Source: Methylobacillus methanolivorans | GTDB taxonomy: Bacteria; Pseudomonadota; Gammaproteobacteria; Burkholderiales; Methylophilaceae | Length of the DNA: 64,000 bases | Direction of reading: 5' to 3' | NCBI RefSeq assembly: GCF_044751345.1 | Contig: NZ_JBIWXY010000002.1 | Location: 186,001 to 250,000 of the forward strand | Shown: in pieces, positions 44,180 to 53,283 of the stretch | Position numbering within the stretch: position 1 is the stretch's first letter | Layout of the letters: every line of letters starts with the position of its first letter | The notes under the pieces: model-generated | What the model was told of the DNA's origin: nothing | Databases searched by the model: none | Seen by the model: only the letters and a program-made list of their open reading frames with translations | Position numbers and translations under genes: made by a program

Positions 44180-44617
44180 TCATGGCGAAGGCTGTGTGAC
44201 AAGGCTATACGATACACCCATGCGTGCGACCTCGGCGACATCCTTGCTCAGCAGCAAGTGATTATCCTGGAGTTCGGCGAGAGAGAACCATTTGGCCTCC
44301 AATGCATCATCGGCGGCCATCGGAGTGCCGGAAAGCCATTGGCATAGCACGGCGATCAAGACAAAGTGCTGTTGAAGTTGCTGGTTGTCTGCCAGGGCAA
44401 ATGCATCCACTGCGGTGAGTACTTGCAAGGCTGCGCCATGAATGCCGGTTTCTTCGAGTAGTTCGCGCACGGCAGCTTGTTCCAGCGTTTCGCCAACATT
44501 GATTTTCCCACCGGGAAAGCCCCAGTAGCCTGCATCGGGCGGATTGGCGCGCCTGACCAGCAATACCTGCTGTTCGTGGACGACAACAGCAATGACGGCA
44601 GGCACTGGGTGGGACAT
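44180..44617 (-). CDS. Nudix hydrolase
   Basis: 145 residues from the ATG at 44617; an in-frame GTG at 44647 would add 10. The Nudix box is complete: GGKINVGETLEQAAVRELLE followed by ETGI, fitting GX5EX7REUXEEXGU. The preceding VLLVRRANPPDAGYWGFPGG resembles ADP-ribose or NADH pyrophosphatases. It hydrolyses a nucleoside diphosphate derivative, but the substrate is not evident. It directly precedes the mocA-like gene, so it may be part of cofactor metabolism. Confidence 0.88.
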   Translation of the reverse strand: MSHPVPAVIAVVVHEQQVLLVRRANPPDAGYWGFPGGKINVGETLEQAAVRELLEETGIHGAALQVLTAVDAFALADNQQLQQHFVLIAVLCQWLSGTPMAADDALEAKWFSLAELQDNHLLLSKDVAEVARMGVSYSLVTQPSP

Positions 44618-44664
44618 CAGCGTGAACTCATGGATGCTGGTAGCCACTTAGCCCACGCACGACA

Positions 44665-45171
44665 TCAGGCGCTTGGCTCCGCTGGTGCTTCTGTCGGCTG
44701 GGTTGCAGCCGCGGCAGGAGCTGCTTCCGCTTTAGGTTTGCGCGGCTGTTTGCGGCGCGCTTCCAGCGAGCGTGCCTGCCCAGCATCACGGGCTGTTACC
44801 TCGCCTGCAGGGTTGCCTTCCAGGTCAACGCGCGGTGCGCCCTCGACGATACTGGCCCAATAGCGTGTACCACGGCACCAAGTCTTCACGGCATCCGTGA
44901 TGGCAGCTTCTTCCAGGCCTAATTCCTGAGCTTTGGCCAACAACTCCTGATGGATGCCAATCTTGAGCGGCAGCTTGGGCGCTGGATTCTTGGGGAATGC
45001 CTTGGGGAAATGCCTTTGCAGCCTGCCGATGGTGAGCACTACTGGGTCAACCGGGTTCTCAGGTTTACGTGGCGCGGCGGCCTTTGGTTTTGCATGAGGC
45101 TTGGCTGGACGTTCTGCCTTGGCCTTGGCTGCCAGTTGTTGTTTCAGTTCTGCGAGTTGTTCAAAGCCCAT
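44665..45171 (-). CDS. ProQ/FinO-domain RNA-binding protein
   Basis: 168 residues. The N-terminal ~50 residues are lysine/alanine-rich and probably disordered (LKQQLAAKAKAERPAKPHAK). A compact ProQ/FINO domain follows: TIGRLQRHFPKAFPKNPAPK, LPLKIGIHQELLAKAQELGL and AVKTWCRGTRYWASIVEGAP. The tail is again basic and alanine-rich. ProQ-type proteins bind structured RNAs and sRNA-mRNA duplexes. The small single-domain form is common in beta- and gammaproteobacteria. Targets here are unknown. Confidence 0.88.
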   Translation of the reverse strand: MGFEQLAELKQQLAAKAKAERPAKPHAKPKAAAPRKPENPVDPVVLTIGRLQRHFPKAFPKNPAPKLPLKIGIHQELLAKAQELGLEEAAITDAVKTWCRGTRYWASIVEGAPRVDLEGNPAGEVTARDAGQARSLEARRKQPRKPKAEAAPAAAATQPTEAPAEPSA

Positions 45172-45314
45172 AGCGGTGTTTTGTAAAGAAAAAACGCGAT
45201 TCTACTACTGAAAGCCAACTCGCCAGAAGGTTATTACATCTCCTTGCCCTACAATCTTGCTCTCTGGCGCTGGGCGCTGGCAAAACTGGCAGCTTTTCCG
45301 CGCGCTAAAACTCA

Positions 45315-46136
45315 TCAAGCGGCTTCTTGCACTGGCGTATCCAATGCCTGTTTCAATCGGTAGATAAACTCCCTGCGTACGCTGCTCTTGTCTGCAGGAT
45401 TGACTTGAAAGCGGGCGCGTAGCACGGCAGTTTCGTGATCCATTTGCTCTACCCCGGCGACTTCGAGGTCGCCATCTAGCTTGGATTTATACGCATCATC
45501 CTGGCGTAGTTGGGTGCCGATTTCGCGCATGGTATGCAGGATATGGCTGAAATCACTGGCAATGGGCACTTTGATGTCGATCACGGCATAGGCAAAGCCG
45601 CGGCTCATGTTGCTCACTGTGGTGATGACGCTATTGGGGATGAAGTGTACTGTACCTTCATAATCGCGCAGGCGGATATGGCGCAAGGTAACTTCTTCCA
45701 CCGTGCCTTTCTTGCCTGCGGCCTCGATGGAGTCGCCTTGGCGTATCTGGTTTTCCAGCAACATGACCAGGCCGTTGAAGTAATCCTTGACCAGGCTTTG
45801 TGAGCCAAAGCCGACCGCCACGCCCACAATCCCGGCTGCCGCCAGCACGGGGGCGAGTGAAATGCCGAACTCATGTAGGACTTCAATGAAGGCGATGGTG
45901 CCGATGACGATCGTGGCAATGTAGCTGATTACGCGGCCCAAGGTCTCAATACGCTTGAGCTCTTCCAGGTTTTGTTGTGCATGCAGGCGCAGCCTGCCCT
46001 TGAGTAGCTTGATTCCCTTGTTACACAAGCGCATGAGGATGATGGCCGCCGCGATGATGAAGAAAATGCGCAGCGTAGACACGATGAGCGGAATGATGTT
46101 GTCGGGTGTACCGAGGGAGGCGAGGAAGGATTGCAT
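45315..46136 (-). CDS. MscS-type mechanosensitive channel
   Basis: 273 residues with three hydrophobic segments in the first ~130, then the MscS pore helix and beta domain. The signature region reads VLAAAGIVGVAVGFGSQSLV, KDYFNGLVMLLENQIRQGDS and GTVEEVTLRHIRLRDYEGTV, then HFIPNSVI. These are typical of small-conductance channels that release solutes during hypo-osmotic shock. It sits next to the sucrose-synthesis operon, on the same strand, with 24 nt between its start and the amylosucrase stop. A channel that vents an osmolyte beside genes that make one is a sensible pairing, but the link is inference. Confidence 0.9.
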   Translation of the reverse strand: MQSFLASLGTPDNIIPLIVSTLRIFFIIAAAIILMRLCNKGIKLLKGRLRLHAQQNLEELKRIETLGRVISYIATIVIGTIAFIEVLHEFGISLAPVLAAAGIVGVAVGFGSQSLVKDYFNGLVMLLENQIRQGDSIEAAGKKGTVEEVTLRHIRLRDYEGTVHFIPNSVITTVSNMSRGFAYAVIDIKVPIASDFSHILHTMREIGTQLRQDDAYKSKLDGDLEVAGVEQMDHETAVLRARFQVNPADKSSVRREFIYRLKQALDTPVQEAA

Positions 46137-46160
46137 AAATCTCCTTTGCGATGAATGAGG

Positions 46161-48113
46161 TTAAAGCGCTAGCCAATAAAAGCCCAGCGGCGGGATTTCC
46201 AGCGTGCCGCTCTTGGTCGACAGGATGTTGCCGCTATATAGGTCCTTGGTTTCGCGGTGTTCAAACAGGTTGACTGCTTCAAGCTCCTTGAGGTTCAGGT
46301 GTTGCGGCGAGAGATCGAAATTGGCGATGACCAGCACGCGGGAGTGGATGCCGCGCGAGGTAAAGCGCAGGAAGGTGAACAAGTGCGGGTTGCTGGTCTC
46401 GAAAATCTCGCGGTTGTTGAGGTCGGCAAATGCGGGAATCTGCTTGCGCACCGCCAGCATTTTCTGGATGGCGGTAAAGATGCGGTTTTCCACCGTGCCT
46501 GGCTCATGGCGGCGCGCGGCCTTGTTCCAGTCCAGCGTGGGGCGGTGCACCCAGCGGCTGTCGTGGTGCTTGTTCTCGTCATCCAGGTAGGTGTTGTCGT
46601 TGAGGGTGCCGATCGCGTCACCGTAATAAAGCAAGGGAATGCCGCCAAACGAGGCAATCATGCTGTGCAGAAGAATGATGGTGCGTATGCTGGTGTCGAT
46701 GGCATGCTCATCGTTTTTCAACAGTGCGGTTTCCAGGCCAGCGAGCGAGGCTAACGAGCCTGAGATGCGGGCGTCGCCAGTTTTGGGGTTGACGCCAAAA
46801 GCAACACCGGTGGCTGTAGAGCCGGGATAGGCACCGGTATAGTAATCAACCATGAAGCGGCGGTGCGCTTGCGGGTCGTAGCCCGAGGCGCGGATGTCGT
46901 TGTCGTCGAATCCCAGGCCGATGTCGTCATGGCAGCGCACATAGTTGAGCCAGGTGGCGCGATCCAGCTTGGTGGGCAGGTTACGCAGACCGCGGTTGAG
47001 CAGCAGGGTTTTCTTGGTGGCGACGGCTTCCCACAACAGCGCCATGTAAGTGGCGTTGTAGGCGATCTCGCATTCCTTGGCATTGACGGCATCCTCGCCA
47101 AAATACTTGATGATCTCCAGCGGGGCGACGATGGCTTCGGCAATGAACAAAGTGCCAGGGGCTGTGACCTGGCAGCAATCTTTCATTAGTTGCAGGATCA
47201 GGTGGGCTTCACGCTCATTCTGGCTGGCAGAGCCGATTTTCTTCCAGAGAAAGGCCACGGCATCCAGGCGCACGACATCTGCGCCGTGGTTGGCCCAGAA
47301 CAAGATGATGTCGAGCATCTCAATGAAGACGGCCGGGTTCTTGTAGTTCAGGTCCCACTGGAAATTATTGAACACGGTCATTACCCAGCGCTGCATGTCC
47401 TCATTCCAGGTGAAGTTGCCAGGGGCTGTCTCGGGGAACACCTCGGGCATGGTTTCTTCAAACAGGTCGGGGATTTTGCGATCGCTGTAGGTATAGTAGT
47501 AATCCTGGTATTTCTTGTTACCCTTTTTGGCCTTGATGGCCCATTCATGTTCATCCGATGTGTGGTTGACCACCACGTCGAGCACCAGCAGCATGTCGCG
47601 GCTGCGCATGTCTGTGCTGAGTGCATCAAGGTCGGCCAGGGTGCCGTATTTGTCGTCTATCTTGCGGAAGTCACGCACGGCATAGCCGCCGTCATTGCGC
47701 CCTTTGGGGCCATCAAGAATGGGCATGATATGCACGAGGTTGATGCCAAGCTCCTGCAAGTAATCAAGTTTGTCATGCATGCCATTCAGGCTCTGCGCAT
47801 ACTCCTGGCAATAGAGGGCATAGCCGACCAGTTTCTGGCTCAAAAACCAGTCATGGTCCCTTTCCCGCGCCAAGTCACGCTGGCGGAATTCTGGTGGGCG
47901 ACTGACGTATTGCTTGGCCATCACGTCCACCAGTTTGTGCAGTTGCACGCGGAAATCACGCCTGTCGCCATAGAGTTGGTGGAACAGTGAGTGGATGGTG
48001 TAGAAGTTGGCACCCAGGCGGATATAGAAGTGCTTTAGGTCTTCACAGCCCACCTTGGGGTCCAGGCCAATCAGGATATCGTTCAGTAGTGAATGCGAAA
48101 CTTGTTCATACAT
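46161..48113 (-). CDS. ams: Amylosucrase (GH13)
   Basis: 650 residues, similar in size to Neisseria amylosucrase (~636). GH13 barrel motifs: LVLDVVVNHTSDEHEW, then DVVRLDAVAFLW (nucleophile D284), LFIAEAIVAP (acid/base E326) and VRCHDDIGLGF (D396 or D397, transition-state stabiliser). Amylosucrase transfers glucose from sucrose to glucan, releasing fructose, or hydrolyses or isomerises sucrose. It lies directly downstream of sucrose-phosphate synthase and fructokinase, so it would turn over the sucrose made by this operon, and the fructose could be reused by the fructokinase. Confidence 0.9.
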   Translation of the reverse strand: MYEQVSHSLLNDILIGLDPKVGCEDLKHFYIRLGANFYTIHSLFHQLYGDRRDFRVQLHKLVDVMAKQYVSRPPEFRQRDLARERDHDWFLSQKLVGYALYCQEYAQSLNGMHDKLDYLQELGINLVHIMPILDGPKGRNDGGYAVRDFRKIDDKYGTLADLDALSTDMRSRDMLLVLDVVVNHTSDEHEWAIKAKKGNKKYQDYYYTYSDRKIPDLFEETMPEVFPETAPGNFTWNEDMQRWVMTVFNNFQWDLNYKNPAVFIEMLDIILFWANHGADVVRLDAVAFLWKKIGSASQNEREAHLILQLMKDCCQVTAPGTLFIAEAIVAPLEIIKYFGEDAVNAKECEIAYNATYMALLWEAVATKKTLLLNRGLRNLPTKLDRATWLNYVRCHDDIGLGFDDNDIRASGYDPQAHRRFMVDYYTGAYPGSTATGVAFGVNPKTGDARISGSLASLAGLETALLKNDEHAIDTSIRTIILLHSMIASFGGIPLLYYGDAIGTLNDNTYLDDENKHHDSRWVHRPTLDWNKAARRHEPGTVENRIFTAIQKMLAVRKQIPAFADLNNREIFETSNPHLFTFLRFTSRGIHSRVLVIANFDLSPQHLNLKELEAVNLFEHRETKDLYSGNILSTKSGTLEIPPLGFYWLAL

Positions 48114-48145
48114 ACCGTGATACTTTCTTGTGATGACGGGTGAGG

Positions 48146-50323
48146 CTAGCGCTCACCAACAGGAATGGGTTTGATCTCATCAAAATGGTAATGGGCAATA
48201 CCTTCAAGAATGCCAGCGGCATATTGCCCCTGGGCAAAGTAGACTTGCTCCATGCCGCGCAACTTGTCCAGTTCCTCGCTATGATTGCCTACTACCACGC
48301 CCAGCGTGTCGCCAACCAACATCTCGTGGTCGTTGCCCGAGTCGCCAGCCACCAGGAAATGCCGCACCGGAACTCCCCATTTATAGGCCAAATAACGAAT
48401 AGCGTGGCCTTTGGAAGCGCGGATGGGCAAGAGGTCGAGGAATTCGTTGTGCGAGTAGATGAGTTGCGCGAATAGTTGCTGGTCGCGCAGGCGGCGGTTG
48501 ATCTCTTCGATGGGCAGCATCTTGCCTGGATCGACGATATAGCTGAGCTTGAATTCGCGCTGGTTTTCCGCCGCTTGCAAGGTGAGGCCCGGGAAATCTT
48601 TCATGGCTTCTTGCAGTGCTTCACGACGCCATTTATGGCGGATATGGTTGGCCCAGCCGGTATCGGGGATCAGGCGTGCACCATAGTGGATTTCACTCCC
48701 GACAGAGCTAATGAGCACTTCAGGGATGGGTACCTGCCATTGCTTGAGGATAGCCACTGCGCTGTCTATCGGGCGACCAGTGGCAATACCGAAGGCAAAT
48801 TTGCCCTTGTGTTCCTTGAGCCAGCTGACCAATTGGCGCAGTGAGCGCTTATCGCCTAGCAAGGTATTGTCAATGTCGCTGATCAAGGCGGAATTGACCA
48901 GTGGCATATAAGACTTTCCAGAGTCCAGCGTGATGACGAGCTGGCGCCGCCAGCGCTTGCGGTCGCGCCGCAGCACGTGGCGTACCTGCTTCATGTAGGT
49001 ATTCACATGGGCAGGCCAGTTGTAGTGGCGCTTGATGCCTGCGAGGCCATTCTTGGCCCAGGTGCGCCAGCGTTTCTTGTCAGCCAACACCTCTTTTAAG
49101 GCATCTGCAATCGCGCTACTGTCCAGCGTATTGGCGAGCAGGCCGCTGCGGCAATTGTGCACAATGTCGCGCGGGCCGCCGTCGTCTGGCGCGACAAATG
49201 GCAGGCCGCTGGCCGCGGCTTCGATCAGCGTGAGGCCAAATGGTTCGGTGAGGGCTGCATTGACGAACACCCCGCGGCGGCGTGCTGCCAGGCGGTAAAG
49301 CTCAGGGATATCCTCTTGCGAGACATGTTTGGGGATGGCGACCTTGCCCCAGAGATCGTAGCGATCAATATCCAGGAGCAATTCCTGCATGACTTGTTGC
49401 TGGGACTCTTCCAGGTCGCGAATGTCGTCGCGGGTGCCAGCGATGATCAGCAGGTTGGCTTGTTGTTGCAGTTCTTCACTTTCGCCAAAGGCTGCGATCA
49501 AGCCCTTGAGGTTTTTGCGTACTTCCGGGCGGCAGATAGTGAGGATGAGTGGTTTGTCTGGAGCGGAAAAAAAGCGGTCTATGCTTTCTTGTAGTTCCTG
49601 GGAAATTTTCCGGCGGCCAGGGGGCGAGAAACGCGTGGTATTGGTACCGGGTGGGATGACACGAAAGCGCTGGTGGTCGAAGTGTCGGTAGAGGCTGTAT
49701 TGCTCATCAATCTCCTGTTGCGTACTGGTGATGATCATGGAGGCATGCTCCAGCACAGATTCTTCAGCGGCAATCCGGCGCTCGAAATTGAATTGTCGTT
49801 CTATCGTGGCAGCTTTGCGGCCCGATGCAAGCAGGCGCTCACGCTTTGGGTGCCCGAGCGAGTGCCCGGTATGCACCTGTGGGATGCCGAGCAGTAACGA
49901 TAACTGCTGCCCGACATAGCCTGCATCGGCATAGTGTGTATGTAGCAGGTCGGGTAGTCTCCCGCCCTGGTTGCGCAGGAAATGCAGGCATTGGTCTACC
50001 ATTTGGTCAAGATGCGGCCAGAGGGACTCCTTGCGTAGGTAGCGTTTGGGGCCGCAAGGCAGGCGGATGATGCGCGCGTTGTGTTCCAGCTGCTCCTCAG
50101 GGATGCTGTAATCCAGTGGCAGGCTGTCATCGTCGATGCGTCGCGTGAGCAGGTCGACTTTTTCTACGAGAGGATGTTTGCTCAAGGCGCGGGCCAGTTC
50201 GACCACATAAGTGATTTGCCCCCCAGTATCGGCATCACGGCCCAGTTCGAGGTTTTCGGAACGGATCAGGCCGTGCATGCTGATCATGAGGATATAGATT
50301 GGGCGCTCACCGGGGGCACTCAT
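48146..50323 (-). CDS. sps: Fused sucrose-phosphate synthase / sucrose-phosphate phosphatase
   Basis: 725 residues from the ATG at 50323, which overlaps the fructokinase stop as ATGA; a nearby ATG at 50332 is less well spaced from its AAGG. Residues ~1-465 are a GT4 glycosyltransferase (LELGRDADTGGQITYVVELA, HTGHSLGHPKRERLLASG, PFGLTLIEAAASGLPFVAPD). From ~480 a HAD domain follows (SALISDIDNTLLGDKRSLRQ, FGIATGRPIDSAVA, then VAGDSGNDHEMLVGDTLGVV). The two halves should form sucrose 6-phosphate from UDP-glucose and fructose 6-phosphate, then remove the phosphate. The DIDNT motif is intact, so the phosphatase may be active. Confidence 0.9.
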   Translation of the reverse strand: MSAPGERPIYILMISMHGLIRSENLELGRDADTGGQITYVVELARALSKHPLVEKVDLLTRRIDDDSLPLDYSIPEEQLEHNARIIRLPCGPKRYLRKESLWPHLDQMVDQCLHFLRNQGGRLPDLLHTHYADAGYVGQQLSLLLGIPQVHTGHSLGHPKRERLLASGRKAATIERQFNFERRIAAEESVLEHASMIITSTQQEIDEQYSLYRHFDHQRFRVIPPGTNTTRFSPPGRRKISQELQESIDRFFSAPDKPLILTICRPEVRKNLKGLIAAFGESEELQQQANLLIIAGTRDDIRDLEESQQQVMQELLLDIDRYDLWGKVAIPKHVSQEDIPELYRLAARRRGVFVNAALTEPFGLTLIEAAASGLPFVAPDDGGPRDIVHNCRSGLLANTLDSSAIADALKEVLADKKRWRTWAKNGLAGIKRHYNWPAHVNTYMKQVRHVLRRDRKRWRRQLVITLDSGKSYMPLVNSALISDIDNTLLGDKRSLRQLVSWLKEHKGKFAFGIATGRPIDSAVAILKQWQVPIPEVLISSVGSEIHYGARLIPDTGWANHIRHKWRREALQEAMKDFPGLTLQAAENQREFKLSYIVDPGKMLPIEEINRRLRDQQLFAQLIYSHNEFLDLLPIRASKGHAIRYLAYKWGVPVRHFLVAGDSGNDHEMLVGDTLGVVVGNHSEELDKLRGMEQVYFAQGQYAAGILEGIAHYHFDEIKPIPVGER

Positions 50324-51255
50324 AGCTGCCATGCCTTTTTGTATGGCGCGTAAAAATCTGCAGAGCTGGGCGCTGCGCCACGCACGCCGCAGAGCGCCGC
50401 GGCAAATTGATTGGCGCGTTCTAGCGTGATATCGGCAGGCCAGCCCTTCAGTATGCCGAGGATAAAGGCCGAAGCGAATGCATCGCCTGCGCCCACGGTG
50501 TCGGCAAAGGTTTTAGGCGGTTCTGCACCATTGACCGTGCTGATGTCGCCTACATGATCCATCACCCATCCGCCTTCCTCGCCCTCTGTCACCAGCAATA
50601 GATCAAGGTTAAAGCGCTTGATCAATGCGGCGGCGTGTTCCTGCGCAGTGCGCCCGGGCAGTCGTAGCATGTTGACCAAGGTCGCCAGCTCTTCATTGTT
50701 CAGCTTGACGATATCGGCGCGTAGCAGCGAACGGCGCACAGTGTGCTTGTCGTACCAGGGATCGCGCAGGTTGATATCGAGAAAACGCGGGCTGGTGCCG
50801 TAGTTGAGGAAGTTATCCACGGCCAGACGTGATTCCATATTGCGTTGCGCTAATGTGCCGAAATACACCAAGTCTGGCTTGGTGGCCATGGTCACCATAT
50901 GAGTGACGCCAGCATGGATGTAGTCATAGGCCTGGGCTGGCAGGATGTCGAATTCGTGCCCGGTTTCGGTGATATTTACCTTGACTTGCCCGGTCGGATT
51001 GACCGGGTCGATTTGCACCCCGCTGGTATCCATATCCAGGTGCTGCATTTCATCCAGCAGTTCGCGGCCCAGCTCATCCTGGCCGATACGGGTAATCATG
51101 ACCGGGTGCAGGCCAAAGGCTTGCAGGTGGCGCGCAACATTGAAAGGTGCGCCGCCAAGCACGCTGCCATCGGGAAAAACATCGGCAAGCACTTCGCCGA
51201 AAATGGCAACCGCATGGCCGTTGTGTTGCTTGAAGTCACGTTGAGGTAGTGCCAC
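50320..51255 (-). CDS. Fructokinase (PfkB family)
   Basis: 311 residues of the PfkB carbohydrate kinase family: AIFGEVLADVFPDGSVLGGA at the start, PFNVARHLQAFGLHPVMITR, then the C-terminal signature DTVGAGDAFASAFILGIL with the catalytic aspartate in GAGD. In this operon it phosphorylates the fructose released from sucrose to fructose 6-phosphate. It is the first gene of the frk-sps-ams operon and overlaps sps by 4 nt. Substrate assignment rests on context plus general family features. Confidence 0.88.
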   Translation of the reverse strand: MALPQRDFKQHNGHAVAIFGEVLADVFPDGSVLGGAPFNVARHLQAFGLHPVMITRIGQDELGRELLDEMQHLDMDTSGVQIDPVNPTGQVKVNITETGHEFDILPAQAYDYIHAGVTHMVTMATKPDLVYFGTLAQRNMESRLAVDNFLNYGTSPRFLDINLRDPWYDKHTVRRSLLRADIVKLNNEELATLVNMLRLPGRTAQEHAAALIKRFNLDLLLVTEGEEGGWVMDHVGDISTVNGAEPPKTFADTVGAGDAFASAFILGILKGWPADITLERANQFAAALCGVRGAAPSSADFYAPYKKAWQL

Positions 51256-51288
51256 TGTTGCTCCTTTATTTATTATTTACAGCAGCTG

Positions 51289-51358
51289 ACAAAACCCATC
51301 TGTTAGATGCCTTACCTTTGCAAGGGTAAAGCACCCGGATGACCAGGTTGGGTTTTGT
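51289..51358. repeat. Spaced inverted repeat upstream of fructokinase
   Basis: ACAAAACCCA (51289-51298) and TGGGTTTTGT (51349-51358), a perfect 10-bp inverted repeat separated by 50 nt. The interval also contains the partial palindrome TTACCTTTGCAAGGGTAA at 51312-51329. It lies before the frk start, between two same-strand genes, so it could hold an operator or a long-range terminator; no T tract is clear. Confidence 0.35.
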
Positions 51359-51411
51359 AAGCCGCTCTTATCAGGGAGCGCAAGGCGGGGTGACAATCGG
51401 CAGGTAGGCTC

Positions 51412-52425
51412 TCAGACGACGATGAGTGTGCTCCAGTCGTTACCAACTTCATTGAGCAGTCGAGCAAGCGCCTTGCTCTTGCTACGGTAGTTGTCTGTGT
51501 TGGCTTCCCAGCGTTGCTTGACCGATTTGTGTATTGGCCCAGAGATGGTACGCACATGCTCTTCACGGGCCAGGTAAATGCCTTTGCGCTCATTGTGTTG
51601 CTGGTCATGTGCATCAGGTTGGATGGCATTCTTGAGATGAGGTTCAAAAATTAAGCCGGTTTGTTCTGCTTCGCCTATCATCCATTCTGCCGCACAGTAG
51701 CTTAAACCGGGCTGAGGGTAGCCCCCGCCAATATCGGAATGCACCCCGGAAAACCACACTTGTTTCAAGTCCAGCCCAGGTTTTTCGCTCCACAAGGTAG
51801 GCTCGAAATCCTGGCGATTTTCATCAATGGATACGGCATGGCGCGCATGCAGTATGATCTTGCTGGGCTCGGTATCGTGGAACAGGAATTCGCGTTCGCC
51901 CAATGTGCCCCAGAAGGGAATGGGAATGCCAAGCGCCCCTACCGTATCCCAGACGCCAACAAACTCGATGTAGGTAATATCAGCGACGGCATAGGCCAGG
52001 CGGAATGCCGTGGCTTCGGGGGCATTGGGGCCGCTGCTGCGGGAGCGTTTTCGATAAAGCTTATAGGCCTCGCTGATACGGCCTGCATGTTCCCGCTTCA
52101 GCAAGCCGCTATTGCGGATAAAACCGGCCAGCGAGCGCACGGTGTAAGCACCGCGGCTGAAGCCGAAGAAATACAACTGATTACCGGGATCGTAGTTGTG
52201 CACGAGGAAGCGGTAGCAATCCATGATGTTCTTGTCGATACCCGCACCCGTAATGCCTGCGGTGATCTTGTTACCATCCGAGCCTATGCCCCAGTCATAA
52301 AATGCCACCTGTTCCGCGCCATTGGCATTCGGGCTCACTGCCTGCGCCATGTATAGCACATTGGTGGGCTGGGATTGCTCGGGTGAATTCCAAGTGCCAT
52401 CGGCAAAGATCGCGATTCTTTTCAT
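51412..52425 (-). CDS. DUF2235 alpha/beta hydrolase (Tle1-like phospholipase family)
   Basis: 337 residues. DUF2235 features: RIAIFADGTWNSPEQSQPTN at the start, FGFSRGAYTVRSLAGFIRN with the G-x-S-x-G nucleophile elbow (GFSRG), and WFSGVHSDIGGGYPQPGLSY with the conserved SDIGGGY segment that holds the catalytic aspartate. The C-terminal DNYRSKSKALARLL could supply further structure. Some members are type VI secretion phospholipase effectors (Tle1), but no VgrG, PAAR or immunity-like gene is adjacent, so a housekeeping hydrolase is equally possible. Confidence 0.82.
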   Translation of the reverse strand: MKRIAIFADGTWNSPEQSQPTNVLYMAQAVSPNANGAEQVAFYDWGIGSDGNKITAGITGAGIDKNIMDCYRFLVHNYDPGNQLYFFGFSRGAYTVRSLAGFIRNSGLLKREHAGRISEAYKLYRKRSRSSGPNAPEATAFRLAYAVADITYIEFVGVWDTVGALGIPIPFWGTLGEREFLFHDTEPSKIILHARHAVSIDENRQDFEPTLWSEKPGLDLKQVWFSGVHSDIGGGYPQPGLSYCAAEWMIGEAEQTGLIFEPHLKNAIQPDAHDQQHNERKGIYLAREEHVRTISGPIHKSVKQRWEANTDNYRSKSKALARLLNEVGNDWSTLIVV

Positions 52426-52511
52426 GGTTGCTCCCCTTGTGTCAGTTAGTGAATCAATGCGTTTCCTTTTGCTGCGAGATGGTGGTGATCAGTTTGGATG
52501 ATGCTGGAAAT

Positions 52512-52541
52512 AAAAAAACCACAGTTGCCTGTGGTTTTTTT
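52512..52541. terminator. Bidirectional Rho-independent terminator
   Basis: A7-CCACAG, loop TTGC, CTGTGG-T7: a 6-bp GC-containing stem extended by A/T pairs and flanked by A and T runs. It follows the dienelactone hydrolase stop by 8 nt on the minus strand, with strong T tracts in both directions. Confidence 0.9.
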
Positions 52542-52548
52542 GAAGTGC

Positions 52549-53283
52549 TTACAGCGTATTGCTGAATAACTGCAAGGCCAGCTGGTAGCCCGTGGCGGCA
52601 AGCTGTGGATCGTAGCGTTCGCCCTCATCACGCATGAAAGCGTGCTGGCCGTTGAACTCGTGCCAGGTGAAGCTGAGGCCTGCGTCCGTCAATTGTTGGT
52701 AAACCTGCACGCGGCCTGCTGTTGGGATATGGTTGTCCTGCTTGCCCCAGATCATGAGCAACTCGCCCTTGATATCGGCCAGGCGTTCCATGCTGTGTTG
52801 TCCCGGCTTGTTGGGGATAACCTGGGTATGCAGGTCGGTAGCGTAGAAGCAGGCAGTGGCCTTGACTTCGGGTTGCAGGGCGGCGCGGAATGCGAGGTGG
52901 CCGCCGATACAGAAACCTGCGGCACCGATGTTGCCGTTGAACCAGGGCTGGGTTTGTACCCATTCGATCATGGCACGGTTGTCGCTGTCGTAACCTTGCA
53001 CATCCTTGGCAGACTTGTCGGCATTGCCCTTGTCGCGGCCTGCGTCGTCATAGGCAAGCACGGTGCCAATCGGGTTGAGTTCGTGGAACACTTCGGGTAC
53101 TAGCACGGCATAGCCGTGGCCAGCGATGATCTTGGCAGCACGTTCGATTGGGCCGGTCTGCTGGAAAATCTCGGAGTAGAACAGGATCGCAGGGAAACGG
53201 CCTTCGCCGGCAGGGCGGTGCACATAGGTGCGCATGGTGCCGGTTGGGGTTTCCAGGTCGACGATATGGCTTTGAATCAGCAT
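52549..53283 (-). CDS. Dienelactone hydrolase family protein
   Basis: 244 residues with an alpha/beta hydrolase fold. The nucleophile elbow GAAGFCIGGHLAFRAA has a cysteine (G-x-C-x-G-G), typical of dienelactone hydrolases; the acid and histidine are likely in GKQDNHIPTAGRVQ and FNGQHAFMRDEG. Known enzymes open dienelactones in chlorocatechol breakdown, but many chromosomal homologues have other, unidentified substrates and no catechol genes are next to this one. It is a single gene ending at a strong terminator. Confidence 0.88.
   Translation of the reverse strand: MLIQSHIVDLETPTGTMRTYVHRPAGEGRFPAILFYSEIFQQTGPIERAAKIIAGHGYAVLVPEVFHELNPIGTVLAYDDAGRDKGNADKSAKDVQGYDSDNRAMIEWVQTQPWFNGNIGAAGFCIGGHLAFRAALQPEVKATACFYATDLHTQVIPNKPGQHSMERLADIKGELLMIWGKQDNHIPTAGRVQVYQQLTDAGLSFTWHEFNGQHAFMRDEGERYDPQLAATGYQLALQLFSNTL

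Noticed and set aside
47190..47990. 266-codon open frame antisense to amylosucrase
   Set aside because: It overlaps the catalytic barrel with all GH13 motifs on the other strand and matches no family.
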